A DNA stretch of 16,710 nt from JAUWPO01 sp965603285 (GCA_965603285.1 CBFDCK010000062.1:1-16710), one strand, 5' to 3'. Counted from the stretch's first letter, positions 1 through 7,247 are shown. Translations and numbers: made by a program. The notes: generated by a model from the sequence alone, not told the origin.

Positions 1-950
1 AGGCGTTCTTCCGCCAGACCGTCGAGTAAATTTAGGCAGGCGCGTTCTGCCATGCGCCGGCGCGTATTACGGGTAGCAGAACCGATATGGGGGGTGATGA
101 GACAATTGGGCTGGTTGTATAAGGGGTGTTCAGGGGGCAGAGGCTCAGGATCCGTCACATCGAGTGCTGCGGAAGCGATCCAGCCCTCACTCAGCGCAAG
201 CAGCAGGTCAGAGGTGTTCACCACTGCTCCACGCGAGGTGTTGACCAGCACGGCGCTGGATTTCATCAATCGCAGTGCTTTTTCACCGATCAAGCCGTAC
301 GTCTTCCCGGTTAGCGGCACATGCAGGCTGACGAAATCGCTTTCTATCAGTAAGTCCTCTAACGGCAGGCAGCTTGCCCCAAAGCGAGACTCTGCACCTT
401 GGTTTGGGCAGGAATCGTTGTAAACAATGTGCAGACCGAAGCCTCTGGCACGCTCAGCCACAGCGGTGCCGATCTTGCCCATGCCGACAATTCCCAATGT
501 AGCGCCGAATAGATCCGCTCCCAACCAGCCAGTCGGAGACCAGGTCTTCCAGAGACCGTGCTTGGCGTCATTATTGGCTTCGTCCAAGCGCCTTGCGGCA
601 GCCAGTAGAAGCGCCATTGCTAGATCAGCGGTCCCTTCGGTCAGCACCCCGGGCGTGTGCCCGACCGGAATACCGCGGCGTGTGCACGCCTGCAAGTCGA
701 TATTATCCACACCGACCGCCATATTGCTGACCACACGCAAGTTTGGGGTTTTGTCCAGGATGTCCTCGTCCACCCGGATCGTAAGCAGCGTGTAGAGACC
801 ATCGGCCTGGCTTAGATGAGCTTTCAATTCGGGTGCGAGCACTGTGGCGTCCTTGGGACCGATAATAGTACGGCAGCGACCATGCAGGGAATCCAGCCAA
901 CTGTCAGGCAAGGTGTGGGTTACGAGTACCAGGGGCAGTTGGTTTGCCAT
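1..950 (-). CDS. D-2-hydroxyacid dehydrogenase, probable glyoxylate/hydroxypyruvate reductase (3' end cut by window edge)
   Basis: An open frame runs from an ATG at 950-948 to the left edge and gives 316 residues, nearly the usual 320-330 of the family, so only a short C-terminal piece is missing. Seen in the translation: NMAVGVDNID at 77-86, the Rossmann motif GIVGMGKIG at 153-161, the catalytic Arg in NTSRG (R240), the catalytic Glu in DPEPL (E269) and the catalytic His in TPHIGSAT (H288). These fit NAD(P)-dependent D-2-hydroxyacid dehydrogenases of the glyoxylate reductase/GRHPR type, which reduce glyoxylate or hydroxypyruvate to glycolate or D-glycerate in the cytosol. The start lies 36 bp after the stop of a glycerate 2-kinase, which favours hydroxypyruvate/glyoxylate over 3-phosphoglycerate as substrate. 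No C-terminal ACT domain can be judged because of the truncation. The ribosome binding site is weak (GAAGGT about 10 bases upstream). Substrate is inferred; the family is clear. Confidence 0.92.
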   Translation of the reverse strand, partial: MANQLPLVLVTHTLPDSWLDSLHGRCRTIIGPKDATVLAPELKAHLSQADGLYTLLTIRVDEDILDKTPNLRVVSNMAVGVDNIDLQACTRRGIPVGHTPGVLTEGTADLAMALLLAAARRLDEANNDAKHGLWKTWSPTGWLGADLFGATLGIVGMGKIGTAVAERARGFGLHIVYNDSCPNQGAESRFGASCLPLEDLLIESDFVSLHVPLTGKTYGLIGEKALRLMKSSAVLVNTSRGAVVNTSDLLLALSEGWIASAALDVTDPEPLPPEHPLYNQPNCLITPHIGSATRNTRRRMAERACLNLLDGLAEER

Positions 951-986
951 GAGTCAGTGACCTTCAATTTTTGTAAATTGTGTTTA

Positions 987-2420
987 CTACCAAGCAAATA
1001 AGAACGCCAGATCGTTTACGTTGGTATGTGTGGGCCCGGGTTTGAGCAAATCACCTAGCGGTTCGAAGAAATTGTAGGCATCGTTGCGCGCTAAGAAATC
1101 ATCCGGGCTAAATCCCATCTGGTGTGCCTGGTATTGGGTTTCACCTGTGACGACCGCGCCGGCGGCATCGGTGGGACCGTCACCACCGTCGGTGGCTAAT
1201 GTGATCAGGGCTGAGTCTGGCAGACCATCGAATCCGGACACAGCACCCAAAGCCATTTCCTGGTTGCGACCGCCGAGACCGTCACCTTTTATGGTCACGG
1301 TTGTTTCACCGCCAACTACTACACAAGCTGGGCGTACGACGGGTTGGTTGTCGGCATTGATCTGGTGCCCGACAGCGGCTAAGAAACGACCTGCCTGGCG
1401 CGCCTCACCCTGCAGCCAGGTTGTTAAAAGCAGTGTATGCAGCCCTTCCTTCTGTGCCTGGTTAACCGCCGCCCGGGCAGCCTGGATATTGCTGCCGATA
1501 ATAACGTTTTGCACGCGCTCAAATAATGGATCTCCGGGTTTGGGGGTTTCAGGAAGTTCACCGCGCTGACCTTTTTTTAAGTGTGTAGTGATTGAACGAG
1601 GTACTCGACCCAGTAAGTCGTATTTCTCTAGAATTTGATAAGCCTGCTCATATGTGGACGGGTCTGGAACTGTTGGCCCTGAAGCGATCACATCAAGGGG
1701 GTCCCCGATGACATCGGACAAGATAAGCGTTGCTACCGCTGCTGGAGCAGCCATGCCGGCTAACCCGCCGCCTTTCACTCGGTCAAGATGCTTACGCAGG
1801 GTGTTGATCTCGTTGATATTCGCTCCGCATGCAAGTAGGTAGGTAGTCAGTTCCTGCATGTCATCCAACGTTATACCTGGAGAAGGGGAGACCAGCAGCG
1901 CCGAGCCGCCTCCCGAGATCAGGCAGATCACTAGATCATCCGGCTGTGTGCCTGATAGCAAATCTTCAATCTGCTGGGCGCCGATGACACCTCGCTCGTC
2001 GGGCAGTGGGTGACCGGCTTCCAGGATTCTTATCACTACCGTGTGTTCAGGAGCGTGGGCGTTAATCGTTTTTCCATAATCCACATCATGCAATATATAT
2101 GAGCCGGTATGACCTTCTTTGACGATGATAATGCTCTCGTTGAGACGCCGCCCGAGAATTTCGGCGGCAGTGCCTGCCATTGGTGCACCAGCTTTACCTG
2201 CCCCGATTAAAAAAATGCGCCGGTATTTATTCAGGTTATATACTTGCTCAGAGATGATTAAACGTTCGTCCTCAAGTCGCATATACTGTGCCACTGCGGC
2301 GCCGGGTTCCACTGACTGGATAGCGGCAGCCATGATCCTGGCGGCGCGCTGACCCCACGGGACAGCATTTAGAGAGTGGGTCATAAAACGTGTTGGTAGG
2401 ATTTGATCCACTGTATTCAC
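987..2420 (-). CDS. Glycerate 2-kinase, type-2 family (MOFRL domain)
   Basis: This 477-residue protein matches the type-2 glycerate kinase family, which phosphorylates D-glycerate with ATP, typically to 2-phosphoglycerate. The N-terminal glycerate kinase domain shows GAGKAGAPMAG at 73-83 (K77 is the likely catalytic lysine), LISGGGSALL at 167-176, NTLRKHLDRVKGG at 206-218 and SGPTVPDPSTY at 247-257. The C-terminal MOFRL region shows GGETTV at 370-375, GLGGRNQE at 381-388, TDGGDGPTDAAG at 410-421 and GPTHTNVND at 462-470. Length and motifs are complete. The chosen start is a GTG at 2420, 10 bp after the upstream membrane-protein gene ends; an ATG at 2384 (residue 13) is possible, but neither has a strong ribosome binding site. 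The downstream gene encodes a likely glyoxylate/hydroxypyruvate reductase, so the two would act in sequence and feed glycerate into glycolysis. Confidence 0.95.
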   Translation of the reverse strand: MNTVDQILPTRFMTHSLNAVPWGQRAARIMAAAIQSVEPGAAVAQYMRLEDERLIISEQVYNLNKYRRIFLIGAGKAGAPMAGTAAEILGRRLNESIIIVKEGHTGSYILHDVDYGKTINAHAPEHTVVIRILEAGHPLPDERGVIGAQQIEDLLSGTQPDDLVICLISGGGSALLVSPSPGITLDDMQELTTYLLACGANINEINTLRKHLDRVKGGGLAGMAAPAAVATLILSDVIGDPLDVIASGPTVPDPSTYEQAYQILEKYDLLGRVPRSITTHLKKGQRGELPETPKPGDPLFERVQNVIIGSNIQAARAAVNQAQKEGLHTLLLTTWLQGEARQAGRFLAAVGHQINADNQPVVRPACVVVGGETTVTIKGDGLGGRNQEMALGAVSGFDGLPDSALITLATDGGDGPTDAAGAVVTGETQYQAHQMGFSPDDFLARNDAYNFFEPLGDLLKPGPTHTNVNDLAFLFAW

Positions 2421-2430
2421 AATTTATTGC

Positions 2431-3345
2431 TCAGGTTGATCCCCCCGTTGGATGATTGCCATTGCGTTTGACTTGGGCGATTGCAGAGCTGAGGTGTGCT
2501 CCAATGAGGATGATCAAAGCGCTGATGTACACCCAGGTCAGCAATGCGAGAGCGGTCCCGAGTGAGCCGTAGAGTATATCGAAAGTTGCCAATCCACTAC
2601 TCAGGAGCCAGGTGAAGACCCGAGTTGCTAAATTCAAGGCAATGCTGGCGATTAGCGCTCCCCAAAATGCTTCTTTCCACTTAACTGGGGTGTTCGGTAT
2701 CCAAAAGTAGAGACCCAGAAGGATCAGGAATGCAAGACTCCAGGGTAGTAGATTGGATAGATAGTACCACGTCTGGGTTTGGTAGATATCTATTTCTCCG
2801 AAGAAGGGAATCACGATTTTTGGAACTAGGCCGAACAAAATGGTGGAGGCAATCCAGCCCCCAGTCAAGACGAGCAGAATGACGATCATCGTGAAAGCCA
2901 CAAGGCGGTTTTGGATCAAATTTCTTTCGCTGGCATCTGACCAGGCTCGGTTTATATTGCGAGATACGGTGATAAAAACGCTCGAAGCTGCCCACATTAA
3001 GCCGATGAGACCAATAATTCCGCCAAGGCTGCGGGCATTGAGTATTTGAATCAGGTTGTTGTAAACCAAATCGCTTGAAATTGGAATCGCCTGCGTGATT
3101 AGCTCGGCGATTTTTACCGGCGCCCCTAATTTTTCAATAAAAAACCCTAATATCGAAACCAGGAAAAGCAGCAATGGGAACATTGAAAAGAGGCTGTAAT
3201 ATGAAATACTGGCTGCTGCCTCTGCGCCATGCTGCTCATCGAAACTCTTCCCAGCTGTGAGGATGATGTCCACAATACCACCACTGCGATGGTTTACCCT
3301 TTGATAGACTGATTGAATTGTGGTCCGTATTTTTTTCAGGTACAT
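2431..3345 (-). CDS. YihY/BrkB-family inner-membrane protein
   Basis: A 304-residue integral membrane protein of the YihY/virulence factor BrkB family (once mislabelled ribonuclease BN). It has an amphipathic N-terminus, the family-typical stretch AAASISYYSLFSMFPLLLF at 43-61, and about six membrane segments near 46-70, 107-127, 148-174, 196-216, 225-250 and 258-288. WAASSVF at 118-124 and the segment GSLGTALALLTWVYISALI at 260-278 are further family hallmarks. The molecular function of the family is unresolved; some members have been suggested to be transporters. The ATG at 3345 lacks a recognisable Shine-Dalgarno, and the gene ends 10 bp before the glycerate kinase start, so they probably share a transcript. 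The link to glycerate metabolism is positional only. Confidence 0.92.
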   Translation of the reverse strand: MYLKKIRTTIQSVYQRVNHRSGGIVDIILTAGKSFDEQHGAEAAASISYYSLFSMFPLLLFLVSILGFFIEKLGAPVKIAELITQAIPISSDLVYNNLIQILNARSLGGIIGLIGLMWAASSVFITVSRNINRAWSDASERNLIQNRLVAFTMIVILLVLTGGWIASTILFGLVPKIVIPFFGEIDIYQTQTWYYLSNLLPWSLAFLILLGLYFWIPNTPVKWKEAFWGALIASIALNLATRVFTWLLSSGLATFDILYGSLGTALALLTWVYISALIILIGAHLSSAIAQVKRNGNHPTGGST

Positions 3346-3375
3346 AACAAGATAAGCACGTTTCTATCGATCTTG

Positions 3376-3395
3376 CGGTATTGGAGTTGATACCG
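3376..3395 (-). other. Small hairpin between the SRAP and YihY genes
   Basis: CGGTAT (3376-3381) and ATACCG (3390-3395) form a perfect 6-bp inverted repeat with an 8-base loop in the 94-bp gap between the two genes. No T-run follows on the minus strand, so it is a poor candidate terminator; it could instead be an mRNA processing or stability element. The rest of the gap holds nothing I can identify. Confidence 0.3.
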
Positions 3396-3439
3396 AACCA
3401 ACATCAGCATTTGAATTCTCTGTGACCTGACTGGCGGGT

Positions 3440-4108
3440 TCAAAGCGGATGGATGCATGCTGCAGTGTCGTTGGCGGGATTGTTGACCAGCTTTGAGACT
3501 GGATAGGCGCTCATATTTTCTGCCGGGTATGGACGCAGCAGGGCTTTGATTTGGTTTAAGTCTGGTTCTCCTGGATCTAACCAGAGCTGGCAAGATTCTT
3601 CCGGCAAGATAACCGGCATACGGTTGTGAATCTCGCGAATCAATTCATTGGGTTCGCAAGTTATGATCGTACATGAGGGAATCTCGGAACCATCGGAAGA
3701 TCGCCAGGTCTCCCACAACCCCGCAAGGAAGAAAGGCGTCCCCGAATCCAGCATGACATACATCGGGGTTTTTGTTTTGCTCCCGGATTGGCGCTGCCAT
3801 TCATAGAATCCGTTTGCTGGTATCAGGCAACGCCGGTGGCGAAATGAGGCTTTGAAAGACGGTTTCTGGTCCACTGTTTCGGCGCGCGCGTTGATCATAC
3901 GGCTGCCGATTTTGGGGTCTTTTGCCCAGAATGGTATCAACCCCCAAACGAAAAAGTCAATCTGGTTCTTACCGTCGTTTGGGACTGCTGCGACGGGCTG
4001 GCTTGGAGCGACGTTGTAGCGGGGATGTAATTCGCTGGGTACTGTCAGCCATGGGAAAATCTTCCGCAGTTGATCTGGGTCGGCGGTGAGTGAAAATCGT
4101 CCACACAT
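3440..4108 (-). CDS. SRAP-family protein (YedK/HMCES-like), abasic-site DNA-protein crosslink sensor
   Basis: This 222-residue protein is a complete SOS response-associated peptidase (SRAP) domain. Members use the N-terminal Cys, exposed after Met removal, to form a thiazolidine crosslink with abasic sites in single-stranded DNA and so shield them. Seen here: MCGRF at 1-5 (C2), YNVAPSQ at 31-37, WGLIPFWA at 55-62, INARAE at 72-77 (N73), the CLIPANGFYEW motif at 94-104 (E103), and IHNRMPVI at 160-167 (H161). These correspond to the catalytic Cys, Asn, Glu and His of E. coli YedK. The start is firm because Cys must be residue 2, and GAGGG lies six bases upstream. It is the first gene of a minus-strand run with yihY, glycerate kinase and the dehydrogenase. 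No LexA-type box was recognised, so SOS control is not shown. Confidence 0.95.
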   Translation of the reverse strand: MCGRFSLTADPDQLRKIFPWLTVPSELHPRYNVAPSQPVAAVPNDGKNQIDFFVWGLIPFWAKDPKIGSRMINARAETVDQKPSFKASFRHRRCLIPANGFYEWQRQSGSKTKTPMYVMLDSGTPFFLAGLWETWRSSDGSEIPSCTIITCEPNELIREIHNRMPVILPEESCQLWLDPGEPDLNQIKALLRPYPAENMSAYPVSKLVNNPANDTAACIHPL

Positions 4109-4157
4109 AAAATACCCTCACATTTTAAAAGATGATCTCTTGGTATAGCGCAATGAT

Positions 4158-4179
4158 CTGATAACTATAATTTTATCAG
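4158..4179. promoter_or_regulatory. AT-rich palindrome upstream of the SRAP gene (possible operator)
   Basis: CTGATAA (4158-4164) and TTATCAG (4173-4179) are perfect 7-bp inverted arms around an 8-bp A/T-rich spacer, 50 bp upstream of the SRAP start. Size and symmetry fit a dimeric repressor site, and the spacer contains a TATAGT-like -10 on the minus strand. No convincing -35 was found, so neither the promoter nor the operator role is established. Confidence 0.3.
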
Positions 4180-4191
4180 AATAGAAGAAAT

Positions 4192-4209
4192 GGCGGGTGA
4201 TTGCCCGCC
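4192..4209 (-). terminator. Probable intrinsic terminator downstream of the LCP gene
   Basis: On the minus strand GGCGGG, loop CAATCA and CCCGCC (arms 4204-4209 and 4192-4197) form a perfect 6-bp GC-only stem, followed at once by the pyrimidine-rich ATTTCTTCTATTC. It sits about 80 bp beyond the LCP stop and before the SRAP gene, where a TPR-LCP operon terminator would be expected. The U-tract is interrupted, so efficiency is uncertain. Confidence 0.6.
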
Positions 4210-4244
4210 TTGATGTTAATTCTTTAGTTAGTTATTCATGTGAA

Positions 4245-4286
4245 GCAGGTTACTTACCTGCGATCAGTGGCGGCATTAGAATGCCG
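4245..4286 (-). other. Two further hairpins just after the LCP stop codon
   Basis: Two perfect inverted repeats lie within 45 bp after the LCP stop: CGGCAT/ATGCCG (4271-4276 and 4281-4286, 4-base loop) and GCAGGT/ACCTGC (4245-4250 and 4256-4261, 5-base loop). Neither is followed by a T-run. With the GC-only hairpin at 4192-4209 they make a row of three stems, which may protect the 3' end of the TPR-LCP mRNA. Confidence 0.45.
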
Positions 4287-4288
4287 TC

Positions 4289-5773
4289 TTAAGGTATTGG
4301 ATTGCTGTTTGCCCAATCGCTGCCGAGGAAGATTTCAACGTCCACCGGACTGTTGGGGTCGAATTGACTGAGAATATTTGATGTTTTAATGCCCATTAAT
4401 TCGGCAAAATAATTCAGCGTGTGTGGGTTACCAGTGTGGTCTACTATTTTTGTCGCCGTGTATGGCTCGCTGGCAGGTGACGGCTGCACGATGTTCACTC
4501 CCTGGCTGCGCAGGTATTCTTCTGTACGAGGCATGATTTCGGGGATTCCGGTGCCGTCGTACAGGGCGATTTTAGCTCCTTCCGCCTGCATCCTTTCTTG
4601 GGAGTTCCCGGATGTTTCTGGACCGAGACCAAAAGTCGTGAAAATCTGATCCCGCACGAGATGTATTTTATCAGGAAGCGGGATAAGGATGCTTAGTCCA
4701 TCTGGTGATGTAGCAAACAAGACCGCATCCTTGCCGATGAGTCCTTTTTGGATGTTCTCTTCTGGGACGGATTGTGCCAATAAAGCCAGCTTGATGATCT
4801 CGTCCAGTCCGAGATTGGTGTTGATTCCCGATGATAAGTCTTTATAAAGCGTGGGAGCTTTTTTGATCAGCGTGGGCAGCAACTCCCAACTCAGGATTTG
4901 ATCACGGATCCCCATTATGACCTGCTGCTGACGGAAAGCGCGGTCAAAATCTCCGCCTTCCGTATAACGAGCACGGGCGTACGCCAGCGTCCACTCCCCT
5001 GGAAGTCTTTGGACCCCGGGCTGCAGCGTCTTTTTGGTCTTGAATCCTGTGCCGAGCAAATCGATTTTTATCTTTTCGGGCACATCTACCTTGATACCAT
5101 CGATTTCATCGATGAAGCGAACGAAGGCATCAAAATCAATCTGGGCGTAATAATTGATCGGAACGCCTAAAAGCTGCTCGACAGTCGTTGCAGCCAGACC
5201 AGGACCGCCGCCGGGCAGTTTATAAGCTTCGCCCAAATAATGGGCCGTGTTGATCTTACCATGTTGATAACCCGGGATGGCCACCCATAAATCGCGGGGG
5301 ATGGAAAGCATTCCGGCGCTGTTCGTAAGCGGGTCCAGCGACAATAAAATCATAGTATCGCTGCGGGATGGTCCCTCGTTTGCTGCCCAGTCACGGTAAT
5401 CCAATCCTAGCAGCAGGATGGTTACGCGGCTGGCTCCATCCCATTCTGTAAGCGATGGGTCGATAGGTGGTTGATCGAGTCCAGGTTCACTTTCGATATA
5501 GATAGGATTTCCACCTTCATCCAGTTCTGGAGTGCCGGATGAGCTCTTGATGGATGGAGAAGAGCTTAGACCCGACCCGGGCCAGCGGATTACCAGTTCT
5601 CGGACAGTGACATAGGATGCCAAACCCGCCACACAGGTGACGCTCAAGATTACTAAGACCAGCAGGATCTTAAAAATTAATGATCGGTTCAGGATTTGTT
5701 TTTTTTGATCGTTGGTGGTCATTTGGCTATCTTTGCGGCGACCCCTCGACGCGGATTGCTGATTATTATCCAT
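4289..5773 (-). CDS. LytR-CpsA-Psr (LCP) family envelope protein with C-terminal LytR_C domain
   Basis: A 494-residue type II membrane protein. A basic cytoplasmic N-terminus is followed by one membrane segment (about 33-55), a Ser/Pro-rich linker (65-110) and an extracytoplasmic LCP domain (about 115-300). The LCP domain shows RSDTM at 137-141, IPRDLW at 158-163, HGKIN at 171-175, and ARARY then DFDRAFRQQ at 266-270 and 275-283, carrying the conserved Asp and Arg residues that bind polyprenyl-pyrophosphate glycan donors. A LytR_C domain fills about 395-490. LCP enzymes transfer lipid-linked glycopolymers to the cell wall or to proteins; the acceptor here cannot be told. The same frame stays open to 5959, but that stretch lies inside the Pro/Thr-repeat tail of the upstream gene and translates as low-complexity sequence. 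I therefore place the start at the ATG at 5773, overlapping the upstream gene by 8 bp, which suggests translational coupling. An ATG at 5722 is an alternative; neither has a strong ribosome binding site. Confidence 0.92.
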   Translation of the reverse strand: MDNNQQSASRGRRKDSQMTTNDQKKQILNRSLIFKILLVLVILSVTCVAGLASYVTVRELVIRWPGSGLSSSPSIKSSSGTPELDEGGNPIYIESEPGLDQPPIDPSLTEWDGASRVTILLLGLDYRDWAANEGPSRSDTMILLSLDPLTNSAGMLSIPRDLWVAIPGYQHGKINTAHYLGEAYKLPGGGPGLAATTVEQLLGVPINYYAQIDFDAFVRFIDEIDGIKVDVPEKIKIDLLGTGFKTKKTLQPGVQRLPGEWTLAYARARYTEGGDFDRAFRQQQVIMGIRDQILSWELLPTLIKKAPTLYKDLSSGINTNLGLDEIIKLALLAQSVPEENIQKGLIGKDAVLFATSPDGLSILIPLPDKIHLVRDQIFTTFGLGPETSGNSQERMQAEGAKIALYDGTGIPEIMPRTEEYLRSQGVNIVQPSPASEPYTATKIVDHTGNPHTLNYFAELMGIKTSNILSQFDPNSPVDVEIFLGSDWANSNPIP

Positions 5774-7049
5774 CACCAGGCGGAGGATCAGGGGTTTCCC
5801 CGGTCGTTGCTGTAGGAGCTGGTGTGTCCGTGGGGGAAACTTCGGTCGTAGCTGTAGGAGCTGGTGTGTCCGTGGGGGGAATTTCGGTCGTTGGTGGCAC
5901 TTCTGTTGTTGGGGGAGCCTCCTGTGTCGCAGTAGGGGTATCCGTGGGTAAAATACCATTAGTCGGGCTAGGTGTAGGTGTTACAAAAGGCGGGGGCGTG
6001 TTGGTAATCGTCGGGGTGATAGTAGTGGTACCGGTTCCGGATGGGGTTGGTGTGGAAGGCGAACACATTTCGGCTGCTTGCATTGTTAATGCTTGCAATG
6101 ATTCATCGGGACGAATTGCCAGGGCAAGCTCATACTGGGTCTGAGCAGCACACCAGTTATCCCTGTGTGCCAGAAAGCTGCCGAACTGGATCAACGCTGC
6201 TCGGTAGCGGTCGTTAGCCGTCCAACCTGAAGCATCACGCAGATAAGGCGCTGCGGCTGCAACCTGGCTGAAGTAGTGAACGGCTTGCTCGGGGTGCACT
6301 TCCCAAAAGCTCAAACCAATGATGAATAAGCGAGCCCACTCACGAGCCGAGGAGGCTTCTGCATCAAGGGGGCCAAATTTATCTGCCAGGGCAAGATCGT
6401 AAATGCCGCCTTCCAGGTTGCTCTCTTTTAGAATTTTCCCCACGCCTCGATTTCTGAGGGCAATATACAGCAAACCATCTACCCTGGCGACCTGATAACT
6501 CAAATCCTCTTTACGCAGAGAGATCAAAGTGTCGATACCCTTGCTCCAATCCTGGTTTGAGATGAGCGATAAAGCCTGGTTAAATAGGTCTTCAACCGGA
6601 CGGGGGTCGCGAGTTGGTGTTGCTGTTATCCTCGGTGCTTGGGGAACCGGCGTTGCGGTTGAGTAAAGCACTTGCATAGCCGCTGCCATCTGCTCGGTTA
6701 TACCTGGAAAATTTGGATCCTGGGCGAGTACGTATTCAAAGCGCTGAATAGCAACCTCATAATTTCCCGCTTCCAGGTCTTGAAGACCAAGATTGTACTG
6801 TTCCTGGATTTGATCCCTGGATTGATCGGATACATTCTTGTGTCTGACCAGATTTCCAGACTGGTAACCCGCCACACCCCCAATTGTCACTGTAAATGCG
6901 AGAATGAGGGCGAAAATGACAGCCCACAGCCAGGGTTTACCTATTTTACTGCCAGGCGGTGGAGAATCGCTAGGTTCAACTCTGGAAGGACTCGTCTGAT
7001 CCGATTCCGAATTCGCCGGCTGGGTAACTGAAAGATCTTTTTTTTCCAT
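5766..7049 (-). CDS. Membrane-anchored TPR-repeat protein with Pro/Thr-rich repetitive tail
   Basis: A 427-residue protein I can describe but not name. Residues 1-38 are polar and probably cytoplasmic, and 39-62 form one membrane segment (LWAVIFALILAFTVTIGGVA at 41-60). Residues about 84-125 look like a TPR pair (YNLGLQDLEAGNYEVAIQRF at 85-104, then DPNFPG). A Thr/Pro linker occurs at 131-151. More helical TPR-like units run from about 152 to 330, with FNQALSLISN at 156-165 and QYELALAIRPDESL at 305-318. The tail from about 331 to the end is almost only Pro, Thr, Ser, Ala and Glu, with a duplicated unit containing PPTDTPAPTATT or SPTDTPAPTATT. Such tails are common in exported proteins and may span the wall or be glycosylated. 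It overlaps the LCP gene by 8 bp, so a scaffold role in envelope assembly with that enzyme is plausible but inferred. Codons 2-4 contain an A8 run. Confidence 0.82.
   Translation of the reverse strand: MEKKDLSVTQPANSESDQTSPSRVEPSDSPPPGSKIGKPWLWAVIFALILAFTVTIGGVAGYQSGNLVRHKNVSDQSRDQIQEQYNLGLQDLEAGNYEVAIQRFEYVLAQDPNFPGITEQMAAAMQVLYSTATPVPQAPRITATPTRDPRPVEDLFNQALSLISNQDWSKGIDTLISLRKEDLSYQVARVDGLLYIALRNRGVGKILKESNLEGGIYDLALADKFGPLDAEASSAREWARLFIIGLSFWEVHPEQAVHYFSQVAAAAPYLRDASGWTANDRYRAALIQFGSFLAHRDNWCAAQTQYELALAIRPDESLQALTMQAAEMCSPSTPTPSGTGTTTITPTITNTPPPFVTPTPSPTNGILPTDTPTATQEAPPTTEVPPTTEIPPTDTPAPTATTEVSPTDTPAPTATTGETPDPPPGDG
5801..5884 (-). repeat. Tandem 42-bp repeat inside the TPR gene tail
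   Basis: Two copies of a 42-bp unit (5801-5842 and 5843-5884) are nearly identical; a third, partly matching segment begins at 5885 and diverges quickly. The unit is 14 codons, so the frame is kept and each copy encodes a Pro/Thr-rich segment including TDTPAPTATT. It probably arose by slippage or unequal exchange and would allow tail length to vary between strains. Confidence 0.85.
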
Positions 7050-7096
7050 ATCTTTTCAAAGACGTCAAGCGTAGAAAATTTGTTCCCAGAAACTGA

Positions 7097-7112
7097 TAAT
7101 AATGTGTTATTA
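7097..7112. promoter_or_regulatory. AT-rich inverted repeat upstream of the TPR-LCP pair
   Basis: TAATAA (7097-7102) and TTATTA (7107-7112) are perfect 6-bp arms around TGTG, 48 bp upstream of the TPR gene start. This could be part of the promoter or a regulator site for the TPR-LCP operon. No clear -35/-10 pair could be assigned in 7050-7126, and such A/T palindromes arise by chance fairly often. Confidence 0.25.
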
Positions 7113-7126
7113 GAAGGGGCTGTAAA

Positions 7127-7192
7127 AGGTGCCCGGCACTCAGAATTTGGCGTTCAAAATCACGAGTTTATCGAGAGAAGTGCTGGGCACCT
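7127..7192 (-). terminator. Paired GTGCCxGGCAC elements downstream of rpoC, possible terminator or REP-like repeat
   Basis: AGGTGCCCGGCACT (7127-7140) and AGTGCTGGGCACCT (7179-7192) are reverse complements with one mismatch, 38 bases apart, so they can form a 14-position stem. Each arm is also itself nearly palindromic (GTGCC-C-GGCAC). On the minus strand the second element is followed by TTTT at 7124-7127, which suits termination of the rpoC transcript, whose stop is 55 bp upstream. Because each arm is self-complementary and extragenic, a REP-like repeat family is an equally good reading. Confidence 0.5.
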
Positions 7193-7247
7193 GGTGGGCT
7201 GCTATGGTGCTTTTTAGACAGCAGCGTAGAGTTTATCCTAGGACCAA

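Noticed and set aside
1..950. Possible frameshift near position 120 in the dehydrogenase
   Set aside because: A recheck of the bases shows an unbroken frame from 950 to the edge, including TPHIGSAT, with codon phase matching the length exactly.
1084..1569. Plus-strand open frames such as 52-423, 1084-1569, 5680-6144 and 8674-9183
   Set aside because: They are antisense to conserved genes, show no recognisable domains, and have composition expected of mirror frames.
5801..5884. CRISPR-like repeats
   Set aside because: The copies are adjacent without spacers, in frame, and inside a coding Pro/Thr tail.
5774..5959. An N-terminal extension of the LCP protein up to 5959
   Set aside because: It lies in another frame of the Pro/Thr-repeat tail of the upstream gene, translates as low-complexity Pro/Gln/Arg repeats, and precedes a normal basic-plus-membrane-anchor N-terminus.
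7038..7045. A8 run in codons 2-4 of the TPR gene as a slippage or phase-variation switch
   Set aside because: Lys-rich starts often carry such runs, and there is no alternative frame or product that would profit from slippage.
7063..7068. TTGACG as a -35 element for the TPR gene
   Set aside because: It is only about 13 bases before the start codon, which would put the -10 inside the coding sequence on a poly-A stretch.
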